DNA of 43,888 nucleotides from ARK-15 sp038880255 (lineage in GTDB: Archaea; Thermoplasmatota; Thermoplasmata; Thermoplasmatales; ARK-15): contig JAVZSA010000008.1 of assembly GCA_038880255.1 (NCBI GenBank), positions 1-43,888 on the forward strand. Reading direction: 5' to 3'. The translations under genes and the position numbers were made by a program. The notes under the pieces are model-generated. The model saw only the letters and a list, made by a program, of their open reading frames with translations, made no database searches and was not told the DNA's origin. Shown piece by piece: positions 25,542 through 33,286 of the stretch (position 1 is the first letter of the stretch; each line of letters opens with the position of its first letter).

Positions 25542-26039
25542 TTAAAATTCAATACCTTCTCTTGCCCCTACACCTTTTTCAAAGTAATGTTTAACTTGAC
25601 ACATTTCTGTAACAAGATCTGAAATTTCAACTAATTCTTTTTTAGCATATCTCCCAGTGATTATAATTTCCATTTTATCCTTTAAATTTTTTAATACTTC
25701 AATTATTTCATTTAAATCCAGAAGATTATAATAAAGAGCTATATTCAATTCATCCAATATGATTATATCAAAATCTTGATGTGACATTTCAATAAATTTC
25801 TTCCATGCTTTTTCAGCTTCAATGAAATCTTCTTCTCTTGGATTTTTTATTATAAATCCTGGAAATCCATAATGGTATATCTCAATTCCCACATTTTTTG
25901 CCATTAAATATTCTCCAGATTCTTCTGGTTTGGCAAATTGTATTATTCCTACTTTTTTATTCCTTCCCTTAGCACGAAAGGCCAACCCAAATGCTGCAGT
26001 TGTTTTACCTTTTCCATTTCCTGTATAAATTTGTAACAT
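25542..26039 (-). CDS. Cob(I)yrinic acid a,c-diamide / cob(I)alamin adenosyltransferase (CobO/BtuR family)
   Basis: This enzyme adds the adenosyl group to corrinoids in B12 assembly or salvage. The P-loop GNGKGKTT is at residues 7-14. IIILDELNIAL holds the Walker-B-like acidic pair. The RYAKKELVEISDLVTEM block and the end VKHYFEKGVGAREGIEF match the CobO family. The start is placed at ATG 26037-26039 (MLQIYTGNGKG), giving 165 aa. An in-frame ATG 15 codons upstream would run through the promoter and adds a non-conserved hydrophobic stretch. A TATA-like box sits 25 bases before this start and is shared with the divergent exchanger gene. No other cobalamin gene is in the window. Confidence 0.9.
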   Translation of the reverse strand: MLQIYTGNGKGKTTAAFGLAFRAKGRNKKVGIIQFAKPEESGEYLMAKNVGIEIYHYGFPGFIIKNPREEDFIEAEKAWKKFIEMSHQDFDIIILDELNIALYYNLLDLNEIIEVLKNLKDKMEIIITGRYAKKELVEISDLVTEMCQVKHYFEKGVGAREGIEF

Positions 26040-26057
26040 AGATATAAATATGGGAAA

Positions 26058-26070
26058 TATATTTATAAAC
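26058..26070. promoter_or_regulatory. Shared bidirectional TATA box, corrinoid adenosyltransferase / CaCA exchanger
   Basis: TATATTTATAAAC is almost palindromic and lies midway between two divergent starts: 25 bases from the ATG at 26039 (minus) and 26 bases from the ATG at 26090 (plus). The whole gap is 50 bases and neither gene has an SD, so one box can direct two leaderless transcripts. Confidence 0.55.
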
Positions 26071-26089
26071 CTTAACATTATCAAAATAA

Positions 26090-27055
26090 ATGGAAGTGTT
26101 AAACTTTATATTAAGTATACTTATTGTTTTTATAGCATCTTTACTTTTTACAAATGGTATTGAATACATTTCAAATAAATTAAAATTTACAAAATCATTT
26201 ACAGGAACTATAATTACTCCTCTATTTAGCTCATTCCCTGAATTGATAGTTTTTATTATCGCATTAATTTTTGTTGGTGGTATAGATGGTGAAGGAGTGG
26301 CAATAGGAACAGTTCTTGGAGAGCCATTTATTGTTTCAACAATTTCACTATCAATAATATTTATCACCATAATAATTAAGATGTATTCTGATAAAAAATT
26401 TGAATATTTCATTAATGTAGAAAAAGTGCTATATATACCATATTTGTTTATTACAATATTTTTTTCATCGTTATTAATTCCAGCATATATAAATTTATTT
26501 CATTTTGAAATAGGTTTAATTCTCATAATTTCATATGCAATATATTTTTATATAATTGGTAAAAAGGAAGGTGAAAAGTTTGAAGAGGTGGAAGGCATTC
26601 CATATTTCTCAAGATTTACGAATGTAAAAGTTGGTACTGTTTTACAACTTTTAATTTCATTTATTCTTTTATATTTTGGATCTAAAACTTTAGTTTCATC
26701 AATTATAGAATACTCTCATCTTATAGGAATTAGTTCAATGACATTGTCAATCGTAATAGTACCTATTGCCACGGCAATGCCAGAGACAATGATTTCTATG
26801 ATATGGGCATTAAAAAGAAAATATACTTTGGCTATTTATTCTATAATAGGAGAAATTATACTTTGCTCATCAATATATCCTGGATTAGCTATGTTAATAG
26901 TCCCTTGGGCATTAAATAAAGATGCAATTATAAGTATAATATTTACATCTATAATATCATTCATATATTTGATATTCTCAATAAGAGGAAAAATACCAAT
27001 ATTTATATTTATTTTAGGTCTAATTATGTTTTTCATTTTCCTTATAATACTTTAA
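26090..27055 (+). CDS. Sodium/calcium exchanger-type membrane antiporter (CaCA superfamily)
   Basis: This inner-membrane protein has about 10 helices and two inverted alpha-repeats. Repeat 1 has the ion-site Pro-Glu at 50-51 (SSFPELIVF) followed by GVAIGTVLGEP. Repeat 2 has Pro-Glu at 231-232 (TAMPETMISM) and SIIGEII. In well-known NCX proteins the second part of each repeat is GSN; here it is GTVLGEP and IIGEI, so ion preference may differ. A central basic/acidic loop (KKEGEKFEEVEG) separates the halves. At 321 aa it is a standard archaeal size. The start ATG is leaderless-type, divergent from the adenosyltransferase gene. Confidence 0.85.
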   Translation: MEVLNFILSILIVFIASLLFTNGIEYISNKLKFTKSFTGTIITPLFSSFPELIVFIIALIFVGGIDGEGVAIGTVLGEPFIVSTISLSIIFITIIIKMYSDKKFEYFINVEKVLYIPYLFITIFFSSLLIPAYINLFHFEIGLILIISYAIYFYIIGKKEGEKFEEVEGIPYFSRFTNVKVGTVLQLLISFILLYFGSKTLVSSIIEYSHLIGISSMTLSIVIVPIATAMPETMISMIWALKRKYTLAIYSIIGEIILCSSIYPGLAMLIVPWALNKDAIISIIFTSIISFIYLIFSIRGKIPIFIFILGLIMFFIFLIIL

Positions 27056-27094
27056 AGAAAAAATATATTATGTTATTATTTTATAACATAACAT

Positions 27095-28549
27095 ATGGAA
27101 GAAATGGAAAAAATAGGAATAGTTTTTGGTGACGTTAGTTCAAAGGAAATTCAAGTAACAATAACAGGTATTGTGGAAGAAGGAGAATTTGTTCAAGTTT
27201 TTCATCAAAATTCAGGTTGGATTTTGGGAAGATTAGAAAAAATTGAAAGAAAAACTGATGTTTCAATTGAAAAAGCATTATTAATAAATGCCGGTGAAAA
27301 TGTAAAAATACAAGAGGTAATGGTAGGAACTGTTAGTATTTTGGGGTATAGGGATACAAAGGGAATACTCCAGGTACCAAAAACACCATTTAAAGCTGGA
27401 GAACCTGTTTATAGGGCTAAAGATTCAATCATTAAAGATGTTATAGGCATAACTTCTCCAAAAAGTAATGGCGCATATATAGGTCTTCTTTATAACCATC
27501 AAATACCAATCTATCTTGATATTAATTATTTAGTTCAAAAGCATGTTAGTATACTGGCAAAAACTGGAGGTGGAAAAAGTTATCTAACTGGTGTTTTGAT
27601 TGAAGAGTTCATAAAAAATGGTGTAACTACTGTAGTAATAGATCCGCATGGTGAATATATATCATTAAAATATCCAGCAACAATGAATAAGCAGATGGAA
27701 AAATTTTCTATAACCCCTAAAGGATATTCTGATAAAGTTATAGAATTTTCTCCAGATACAAAATCAAATCCAGGGGCAAGACCGATTAGATTTACATTTT
27801 CACAGTTAACACCTAGAGAGATTCTTAATCTAATTGGTTTTACAGATTATAGACCTTACCTTGTACCTTTAAGAAAAGCTTTAGATGTATTAAAATCAAC
27901 AAAAGGAAATTATACTGTAAAAGATCTTATTAAAGTTCTTGAAAAAGATGAAGATTCTGCTACAGTTTCAGCACTTATTAATGCACTTTTTATTCTTGAT
28001 GAAGTGGGTATTTTCTCTGAAATTGGAACAAAAATAGATGAAATTGTGCAAAAGGGAAAAGTATCTATAATAAATATGAAGGGGGTATCACCTGATATAC
28101 AAGAAATGGTAGTACAAAGGTTATCCAACGCATTGTTTGAATTAAGAAAGAGGGATGCAGTTCCTCCTTTAATGCTTATTATAGAGGAGGCACATAATTT
28201 TATACCACAACAGGGGAAAGCTCTATCCTCAAGAATATTAAGAACAATTGCTTCCGAAGGTAGAAAATTCGGATTAGGATTATGTATAATTAGTCAAAGA
28301 CCAGCAAAAGTAGATAAAAATGTATTGAGTCAATGTAATACACAAATAATTTTAAAAGTAACAAATCCAAATGACTTAAAAACAATTGGTGAATCTGTTG
28401 AGGGATTAACCAAATTATCACTTGAGGAAATACAAAGATTACCAGTTGGGGTAGCATTGGTTACAGGGGCAAATATATCCTTTCCATTATTCGTTGAAAT
28501 TAGACCTAGAGAAACAGTTCACGGTGGGGAGAGTGTGAAGGTGGCATGA
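27095..28549 (+). CDS. herA: HerA-type bipolar DNA helicase/translocase
   Basis: This hexameric ATPase of the HerA/FtsK superfamily drives DNA end resection with NurA, Mre11 and Rad50 in archaea. The N-terminal HAS beta-barrel covers about 1-115. Walker A is AKTGGGKS (155-162), followed by VVIDPHGEY, and Walker B is LMLIIEEAHNF. The arginine-finger region has RTIASEGRKFG and the sensor block ISQRPAKVDKNVLSQC. At 484 aa it is normal for the family. Its partners nurA, mre11 and rad50 are not in the window. The gene ends by overlapping DUF357 (start inside the TGA). An A/T-rich palindromic stretch precedes the start. Confidence 0.92.
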   Translation: MEEMEKIGIVFGDVSSKEIQVTITGIVEEGEFVQVFHQNSGWILGRLEKIERKTDVSIEKALLINAGENVKIQEVMVGTVSILGYRDTKGILQVPKTPFKAGEPVYRAKDSIIKDVIGITSPKSNGAYIGLLYNHQIPIYLDINYLVQKHVSILAKTGGGKSYLTGVLIEEFIKNGVTTVVIDPHGEYISLKYPATMNKQMEKFSITPKGYSDKVIEFSPDTKSNPGARPIRFTFSQLTPREILNLIGFTDYRPYLVPLRKALDVLKSTKGNYTVKDLIKVLEKDEDSATVSALINALFILDEVGIFSEIGTKIDEIVQKGKVSIINMKGVSPDIQEMVVQRLSNALFELRKRDAVPPLMLIIEEAHNFIPQQGKALSSRILRTIASEGRKFGLGLCIISQRPAKVDKNVLSQCNTQIILKVTNPNDLKTIGESVEGLTKLSLEEIQRLPVGVALVTGANISFPLFVEIRPRETVHGGESVKVA

Positions 28550-28836
28550 GGGAAATAACAGAAGAAAAAATAAAAAAATATCTTGATACTACTTCAAGAG
28601 CTATAGGGAAAATAAAAGTTTCAGTACCTGAAAATTCACATTTAAAAAAAATTGCAGAAGATTTTCTTTCAATGGCTTTAAATTATTATAAAGATGCAGA
28701 ATATTTTTATAATAATGGGGATTATGTTAATGCCTTTGCCGCAGTTAATTATGCACATGGATGGTTGGATGCAGGCGCTAGATTAGGTTTATTCAATGTA
28801 GAAAATGATTACAAGCTATTTACGCTTTATTATTAA
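28546..28836 (+). CDS. DUF357 family protein
   Basis: This 96-aa, all-helical archaeal protein of unknown function contains the family hallmark AVNYAHGWLDAGARLGLF near residues 66-83. Before it, FLSMALNYYKDAEYFYNNGDY resembles HEPN/TPR-like helical pairs. It starts inside the herA stop codon with GAAGGTGG as SD, so it is co-translated with HerA. The pairing hints at a link to DNA repair or translocation, which is inference. The last 4 bases overlap the next convergent gene. Confidence 0.85.
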   Translation: MREITEEKIKKYLDTTSRAIGKIKVSVPENSHLKKIAEDFLSMALNYYKDAEYFYNNGDYVNAFAAVNYAHGWLDAGARLGLFNVENDYKLFTLYY

Positions 28837-29093
28837 TAATATTTACTGTAATCATACAAAAGATCTATGAGCTTTTTTGACAAATTTTCATCAATTAAAC
28901 CATCATTTTTAATTTTTAAAATATAATCCCTTGCATCTTTAATATCCTTTTTACTTGCCTTAGAATAAATAGCACCAAATACTGCGCCTCTCATATTTTC
29001 TGGCAAAGAATTTAATAATTCCTTTAAGAGATATCTAAATTCTGTATTCTTTGACATATCCAATTTTCTTCTTTTTTGCGAATTTTTCTCCAT
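28833..29093 (-). CDS. Hypothetical helical protein, 86 aa
   Basis: This is an unrecognised soluble helical protein. It has a basic N-terminus (MEKNSQKRRKLDM), a central LLKELLNSLPENMRGAVFGAIY and an alternating Lys/Asp/Leu end (LSKKLIDLLYDYSKYY). The start at 29091-29093 follows an AGTTTAAACA box, consistent with a leaderless message; an internal ATG at codon 13 is the alternative. It is transcribed convergently with DUF357 and follows the Taw2 gene with a 25-base gap on the same strand. Confidence 0.55.
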   Translation of the reverse strand: MEKNSQKRRKLDMSKNTEFRYLLKELLNSLPENMRGAVFGAIYSKASKKDIKDARDYILKIKNDGLIDENLSKKLIDLLYDYSKYY

Positions 29094-29118
29094 TCATACT
29101 TACATATTAAAACTATGT

Positions 29119-30111
29119 TTAAACTTTTCTAATTTTAATATCCAGAGAAATATGGAATATTTTAGGAGCATAATTTTTTACCACATGAAAGCGTAAAATT
29201 TGATAATAATAATCACCAAAAAGTTGTTTTATAATTTCTTCACTCTCCAATACTTCTTCCTTTCTCCAAGTATCATGGTAGTGTAATATGCCTTTATGTT
29301 TGAGCATTTTAATGGCATATGGTATAAATTCTCTTGTATGTATATAGCCCATTATTATTCTATCACCAACATCTTTTAGATTCAATTCCCTATTATCAGA
29401 TAATATTGTATCCATTTCTACATTGTTAATTTTTTTATTTTCTAAAAGAAATTTAAAAGAATATTCATTTTTTTCTATTGCTATTACTTTTTTTGGGAAA
29501 CAATATTTGGCTATTGGAAGAGAAAAATAACCAATTCCAGCAAACATATCAATCACGGTCTCGTCAACGCAATCAATTTTTGACATTCGAATTCTTTCAT
29601 CTACATTTCCAGAGGAAAACATGATCTTGGATGCATCAAATCTGTAAAATATTCCATTTTCAATATGCGTTGTTATTGGATCATTTCCATATATAAATTC
29701 CACTATTGGTTCCCTAAATTCACCTTTTACTCCCTTATATAAAAGTACACTTTTTGCATTCAATACCTTTGCAAAGGCTTCGCCAATTTTTTTCTTATAA
29801 TTTTCTGGGCAGTCATTCATTTTTATTAATACAACATTACCAAATTTCTCCCAATAACTTGGTATATTCATTTTAGTACTATCATCAATATTCAATAATT
29901 CCAATATTTTATCATATGGTGTATATTTTTTCTTTCTTATTTTACCTTCAATATTGACAATTTCGTAATTTGTTTTTATATAACTCTTTAATGGAAAATA
30001 AACATAATTACCAGATGAAAAAATATCATAGTTTGGATGAAGCAAGCTTTCCCTTAATAATTTTATTCTCATTATTTCGGCGTCAACTTTTTGTACTTTT
30101 AAATAAATCAT
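29119..30111 (-). CDS. Trm5/Taw2-family tRNA methyltransferase-fold enzyme, probably Taw2
   Basis: This Rossmann-fold SAM-dependent enzyme of the wyosine pathway acts on guanosine-37 of tRNA-Phe. The SAM motif is DMFAGIGYFSLPIAK, followed by IAIEKNEYS. The Trm5 catalytic NLP/NPP motif is not seen. The equivalent region reads IIMGYIHTREFIPYA, then ILHYHDTW and a VKNYAPKIFHISLDI end. This pattern fits Taw2, the 3-amino-3-carboxypropyl transferase, better than Trm5. I start it at ATG 30109-30111 (MIYLKVQKVDAE), 330 aa, after an ATATAAATG box. A longer frame would enter the ferredoxin promoter and coding region. It is divergent from the ferredoxin. Confidence 0.82.
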   Translation of the reverse strand: MIYLKVQKVDAEIMRIKLLRESLLHPNYDIFSSGNYVYFPLKSYIKTNYEIVNIEGKIRKKKYTPYDKILELLNIDDSTKMNIPSYWEKFGNVVLIKMNDCPENYKKKIGEAFAKVLNAKSVLLYKGVKGEFREPIVEFIYGNDPITTHIENGIFYRFDASKIMFSSGNVDERIRMSKIDCVDETVIDMFAGIGYFSLPIAKYCFPKKVIAIEKNEYSFKFLLENKKINNVEMDTILSDNRELNLKDVGDRIIMGYIHTREFIPYAIKMLKHKGILHYHDTWRKEEVLESEEIIKQLFGDYYYQILRFHVVKNYAPKIFHISLDIKIRKV

Positions 30112-30174
30112 TTTATTTGTATTTAACAAAACATTTATATCAAATTTTTCAATATAGTGAATAAGGTGATTAAA

Positions 30175-30369
30175 ATGCCCCAAAAGCCTATAGTTGATGA
30201 AGCAACATGTATTGCTTGCGGTATATGTGCATCAGTGTGTCCCGCAAATCCTGTAGTATTTGTAATAGAGAATGTAAGTAAAGTTGTACATCCTGAGGCC
30301 TGCATAGATGGTTGCACAGAATGTGTTAATAACTGTCCAACAGGTTCAATAACAATCCAAAAACTCTGA
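30175..30369 (+). CDS. 2x[4Fe-4S] ferredoxin
   Basis: This 64-aa electron carrier has two cluster-binding sites: CIACGICASVCP followed by CIDGCTECVNNCP, eight cysteines in all. The second motif (C-x3-C-x2-C-x3-C) has an extra residue compared with the classical pattern. The start ATG (MPQKPIVDEATC) is chosen because AAGGTGA lies 5 bases before it; an in-frame upstream ATG lacks this. It is divergent from taw2 with a possible shared ATTTATAT box near 30132-30140. Wyosine synthesis includes a radical SAM step (Taw1), so a nearby ferredoxin could be relevant, but this is speculation. Confidence 0.92.
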   Translation: MPQKPIVDEATCIACGICASVCPANPVVFVIENVSKVVHPEACIDGCTECVNNCPTGSITIQKL

Positions 30370-30373
30370 TGCA

Positions 30374-31129
30374 TCAATTTAACAATTTTTTAATTGCACC
30401 ATTCAATCCTGGAACAGTATCAAAATTTTTAATTTTTTCTGGATATATCCATTTATATTCTGTATGTTCCCAGTCAATATTTATTTCCTCTGAATTAACT
30501 TCCCAAAGAAAGGTATAAATTTTCCATAATCTACTACCATCCCTAAGATACATATACCCTCCCTTTTTTTTCAATAAAGGATTTTTTATACCTGTTTCTT
30601 CTATTATTTCTCTTTTTGCAGCATCCTCAGGTGAAAGATCTTCTTTATATCCAGAAACTCCAGCCCATTTACCTTTGTATGTTGAGACCTTATCACTTCT
30701 TTTTAGTATGAGTATTTTTCCATTGTGGTAAAGGATTGAAGTAACTACCTCAACAGGTTCTATATTAATTTCTACGTTAGAATTCTCTATTTTTAAGGTA
30801 TCACCATCGGCAATTATATCCACATCAATTTCACTTAAGGAAGGTATTTCAGCAATTATTGATCCAACTATTAATGTTTCATCTGCTTTTTTGCATAAAA
30901 TTGCTAAAGGTGAATGTCCATAATATTTAAGAGCATAAATAATATATGAGCCAACAGTACTCCCAGAACTTGAATCAAAAACAAATATTTTTCCACCTAT
31001 GTATCTATTATCATCACTTAAAATTCCACTTTTTGGATCCACGCCACCTAAAAATGAAAAATTTCCATTATATTTTAATACTTTTCCTTCAACATTTCCA
31101 GGAAATATTAATTTTCCTTCAATATTCAT
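30374..31129 (-). CDS. Fusion: aconitase-X small subunit (DUF126) + Nudix hydrolase
   Basis: This two-domain protein has 251 aa. Residues 1 to about 120 are the DUF126 swivel domain of aconitase-X, the small subunit of phosphomevalonate dehydratase in archaea, with FDSSSGSTVGS (51-61) at the conserved active-site serine loop and LGGVDPKSG (27-35). Residues about 126-251 are a Nudix domain with REIIEETGI at 173-181. The first glutamate of the consensus Nudix box is shifted (GYKEDLS), while the metal-binding E174, E177 and E178 remain. It overlaps the large-subunit gene by 11 bases, so the chains are made together. Stand-alone small subunits are about 130 aa, so the Nudix part is an addition. 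Confidence 0.85.
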   Translation of the reverse strand: MNIEGKLIFPGNVEGKVLKYNGNFSFLGGVDPKSGILSDDNRYIGGKIFVFDSSSGSTVGSYIIYALKYYGHSPLAILCKKADETLIVGSIIAEIPSLSEIDVDIIADGDTLKIENSNVEINIEPVEVVTSILYHNGKILILKRSDKVSTYKGKWAGVSGYKEDLSPEDAAKREIIEETGIKNPLLKKKGGYMYLRDGSRLWKIYTFLWEVNSEEINIDWEHTEYKWIYPEKIKNFDTVPGLNGAIKKLLN

Positions 31130-32288
31130 ATGTAATCATCTCCAAAAGTGTTTGAATATCAGAATAAAATATTTTTAATTTCTCTTTTCCTAAATAATAA
31201 GTAGCCTTTCCAGAGGAAAGACCAATCGTATTAAAAGAATGTGAGATTGGTGAAACAACCATACAGGTATCAGAAAATACCTTTGCACCACTTTTTTCAA
31301 TAATTTTTATTTCATCTTGCATTTTTTCTTTTACAAATTTAGATGTAAATAAAAGAAGATTTTTATTTTTCTTTACAAATCTTTTTTTCAAATAAGCTGC
31401 AATGGCAGAAATTTCCCCTTCAGATAAATGTGGGCAACCAATTAGTACAGCATCTGGTTCAATATCAACTGAAATTTTCATTCTTATATCATCAATATCT
31501 TTTTTGTCAATTCTAATTTTTTCATCTCCTTTTCCTGCATATTTCCATTCTGGTGTAATATTTTCAGCATGAAACATTGGAATACTTCCAGTTGAATTCA
31601 TCGAAGCTCCAAGAGATTTAAGAGCGTCTAAATCATTTTTCAATCCTATAATATATGGTATACCATTCTTAATTGTTTTTCCAATTAAAAAACCTATTAA
31701 CGAATAATCAAAGAATGAAGGTGAAAAATCAACAAATATAGTATGCGTACTTTTTCTTCCCTCATCCAAATGCAATCCGTAATTTGCAGATTTACCTGTG
31801 ATAGATGATGCCAATGCTGAAATGCCGCTTTCTCTGTTTGTTCTGGCACCAATAATTGAATTTGCATATACAATTGCAGAAGATTCAGCCCATGCCAAAT
31901 GTTCCTTTTCCCAAATATTTTCAATGTAATATGGGGTACAAGTAAGCGTATTATTTGCACCCATACTATGGAATATATTTATGATTTCAATTTGTTTTTT
32001 AATAAAATTGGAGTCATTTGTAAAAAAATCCGGAAAATCCAAATCAAAACCAATTGGATTAAGCGTAGTTTTTACCTTTACTTTTTCATTTTTAAATTTC
32101 TTTAAAAAATCTAACCCTGGATCTCCTAGATTTTTATAAGAAATACCAGAAATATGAACGTTTTCGACATCAATAGTATTTTCAGCACCAAAAAAATCCC
32201 CTAATTTTACTATAATTTCCATAGCTTTTCTTTTTGCTTCTCCCATTTCACCATTCAACATTTTTTCTTCTTCTTTAGTCAGAAACAT
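31119..32288 (-). CDS. Aconitase-X catalytic subunit (phosphomevalonate dehydratase large subunit type)
   Basis: This DUF521/AcnX hydro-lyase has 389 aa. The three [4Fe-4S] cysteines are visible: C117 (LTCTPYY), C285 (IGCPHLSEGE) and C342 (SDTCMVVSP). Other blocks are AWAESSAIVYANSIIGARTN and SITGKSANYGLHLDEGR. In archaea this family dehydrates (R)-5-phosphomevalonate to trans-anhydromevalonate 5-phosphate. Relatives dehydrate hydroxyproline, so substrate is inferred. The partner UbiD-like decarboxylase and isopentenyl phosphate kinase are not in the window. The start ATG lacks an SD; an A/T stretch (TTATTTAATTG on the other strand) lies close upstream. The fused small subunit follows with an 11-base overlap. 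Confidence 0.9.
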   Translation of the reverse strand: MFLTKEEEKMLNGEMGEAKRKAMEIIVKLGDFFGAENTIDVENVHISGISYKNLGDPGLDFLKKFKNEKVKVKTTLNPIGFDLDFPDFFTNDSNFIKKQIEIINIFHSMGANNTLTCTPYYIENIWEKEHLAWAESSAIVYANSIIGARTNRESGISALASSITGKSANYGLHLDEGRKSTHTIFVDFSPSFFDYSLIGFLIGKTIKNGIPYIIGLKNDLDALKSLGASMNSTGSIPMFHAENITPEWKYAGKGDEKIRIDKKDIDDIRMKISVDIEPDAVLIGCPHLSEGEISAIAAYLKKRFVKKNKNLLLFTSKFVKEKMQDEIKIIEKSGAKVFSDTCMVVSPISHSFNTIGLSSGKATYYLGKEKLKIFYSDIQTLLEMITYEY

Positions 32289-32380
32289 TATTTCTTCAAT
32301 TAAATAACCTTTAAATAATTTTTCTAAATTTTTTAAATATTAGAAAAATATATTTTTAAAGGATGATTTATACATTTTAT

Positions 32381-32386
32381 GGAGGT
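32381..32386 (+). promoter_or_regulatory. Shine-Dalgarno site deciding the TTG start of the DHH gene
   Basis: GGAGGT precedes TTG by 8 bases. Both ATG triplets in between are followed in frame by TGA within three codons, so only TTG gives the conserved N-terminus. Confidence 0.65.
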
Positions 32387-32394
32387 ATGAAAGT

Positions 32395-33270
32395 TTGAGT
32401 CTTTCCATAACTCACTTTGATTCAGATGGAATTATTTCTGCCTATCTTATTAATAAATATGTTGAAAGAACAAAAAGGGTAATGTTTTCAAATGCTAATA
32501 AGATTAAAGACACGATAGCAAGATCCCTTATTGAAGAATGGGAAATTGAAAAACTGTATATTTTAGATATTTCAGGTAATGAAAAGGCATTCAGAGTAGC
32601 CTCAGTATATAACAATGTTATATGGATTGACCATCATGAATGGACAGTTGAATGCAAGTATAAAAATATAGAAATAACATTATCCAATGATTTTAGTGCT
32701 GCTAGCGTAATTTCTAAAAAATATGGTATTTCTGATAGACTAGTGGAAATTGCAGATCATTTAGATCAAAACACACCTAAAAATGAGGTAGAAGAAGGGT
32801 TTAGGGACTTAATTTCGTCAATAAGAAATTTACAAAATAGGGATAGAGAAAAGATAGCGGAGTCATTAGTATTTAGTATGCTTAACACTGATATAGAGGA
32901 AATAATTGAAAAGAATAAAAATTATATAATAAATTTTAGGAATGAAATGGAGAAAATAAAAGAAAAATTAAAATCAGAAATTGTAAGGAAGAAAATAAAC
33001 AATATAAATCTGATATTTATAAAAACGGATAAAAATATACCAGTTTACAAGATTCAGGAGATGTTGGAAGAAAATTGGGATATTTTAATTGTATTATACT
33101 CAAAAAATTATTTTTGGAAAATAGAGTTTAGATCTAAAGATCTTAATATTCTTCCTTTGGCTATAATTTATGGAGGTGGTGGACATAAAAAAGCTGCTGG
33201 GGCAAGCTTATATGAAAACCCTGACATAAATGAAATCCTAAAACTTGTTGAAACAATTTATAAAAATTAA
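32395..33270 (+). CDS. DHH/DHHA1 family phosphoesterase
   Basis: This RecJ/NrnA-like metal-dependent phosphoesterase has 291 aa. The DHH domain shows THFDSDG (6-12), LDIS (D58) and WIDHH (77-81). The DHHA1 end has the substrate-binding GGGGHKKAAGA (260-270). It may degrade oligonucleotides or cyclic dinucleotides or act as an archaeal RecJ (GAN-like); sequence alone does not decide. The start is TTG at 32395-32397, fixed by GGAGGT (32381-32386) 8 bases earlier. Nearby ATGs run into stops at once. It is transcribed away from the AcnX operon, and the next gene is convergent. Confidence 0.88.
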   Translation: MSLSITHFDSDGIISAYLINKYVERTKRVMFSNANKIKDTIARSLIEEWEIEKLYILDISGNEKAFRVASVYNNVIWIDHHEWTVECKYKNIEITLSNDFSAASVISKKYGISDRLVEIADHLDQNTPKNEVEEGFRDLISSIRNLQNRDREKIAESLVFSMLNTDIEEIIEKNKNYIINFRNEMEKIKEKLKSEIVRKKINNINLIFIKTDKNIPVYKIQEMLEENWDILIVLYSKNYFWKIEFRSKDLNILPLAIIYGGGGHKKAAGASLYENPDINEILKLVETIYKN

Positions 33271-33286
33271 AAATATATGCTAAATT

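Noticed and set aside
26040..26084. Upstream ATG for the corrinoid adenosyltransferase
   Set aside because: It lies beyond the central TATA element and adds a hydrophobic leader not expected in a cytosolic enzyme whose family starts just before the P-loop.
30112..30183. Longer N-terminus for the Taw2-like protein
   Set aside because: It would extend through the promoter and ribosome site of the divergent ferredoxin and into its first codons, and the extra residues do not look conserved. The ATG at 30111 has a TATA-like box at the right distance.
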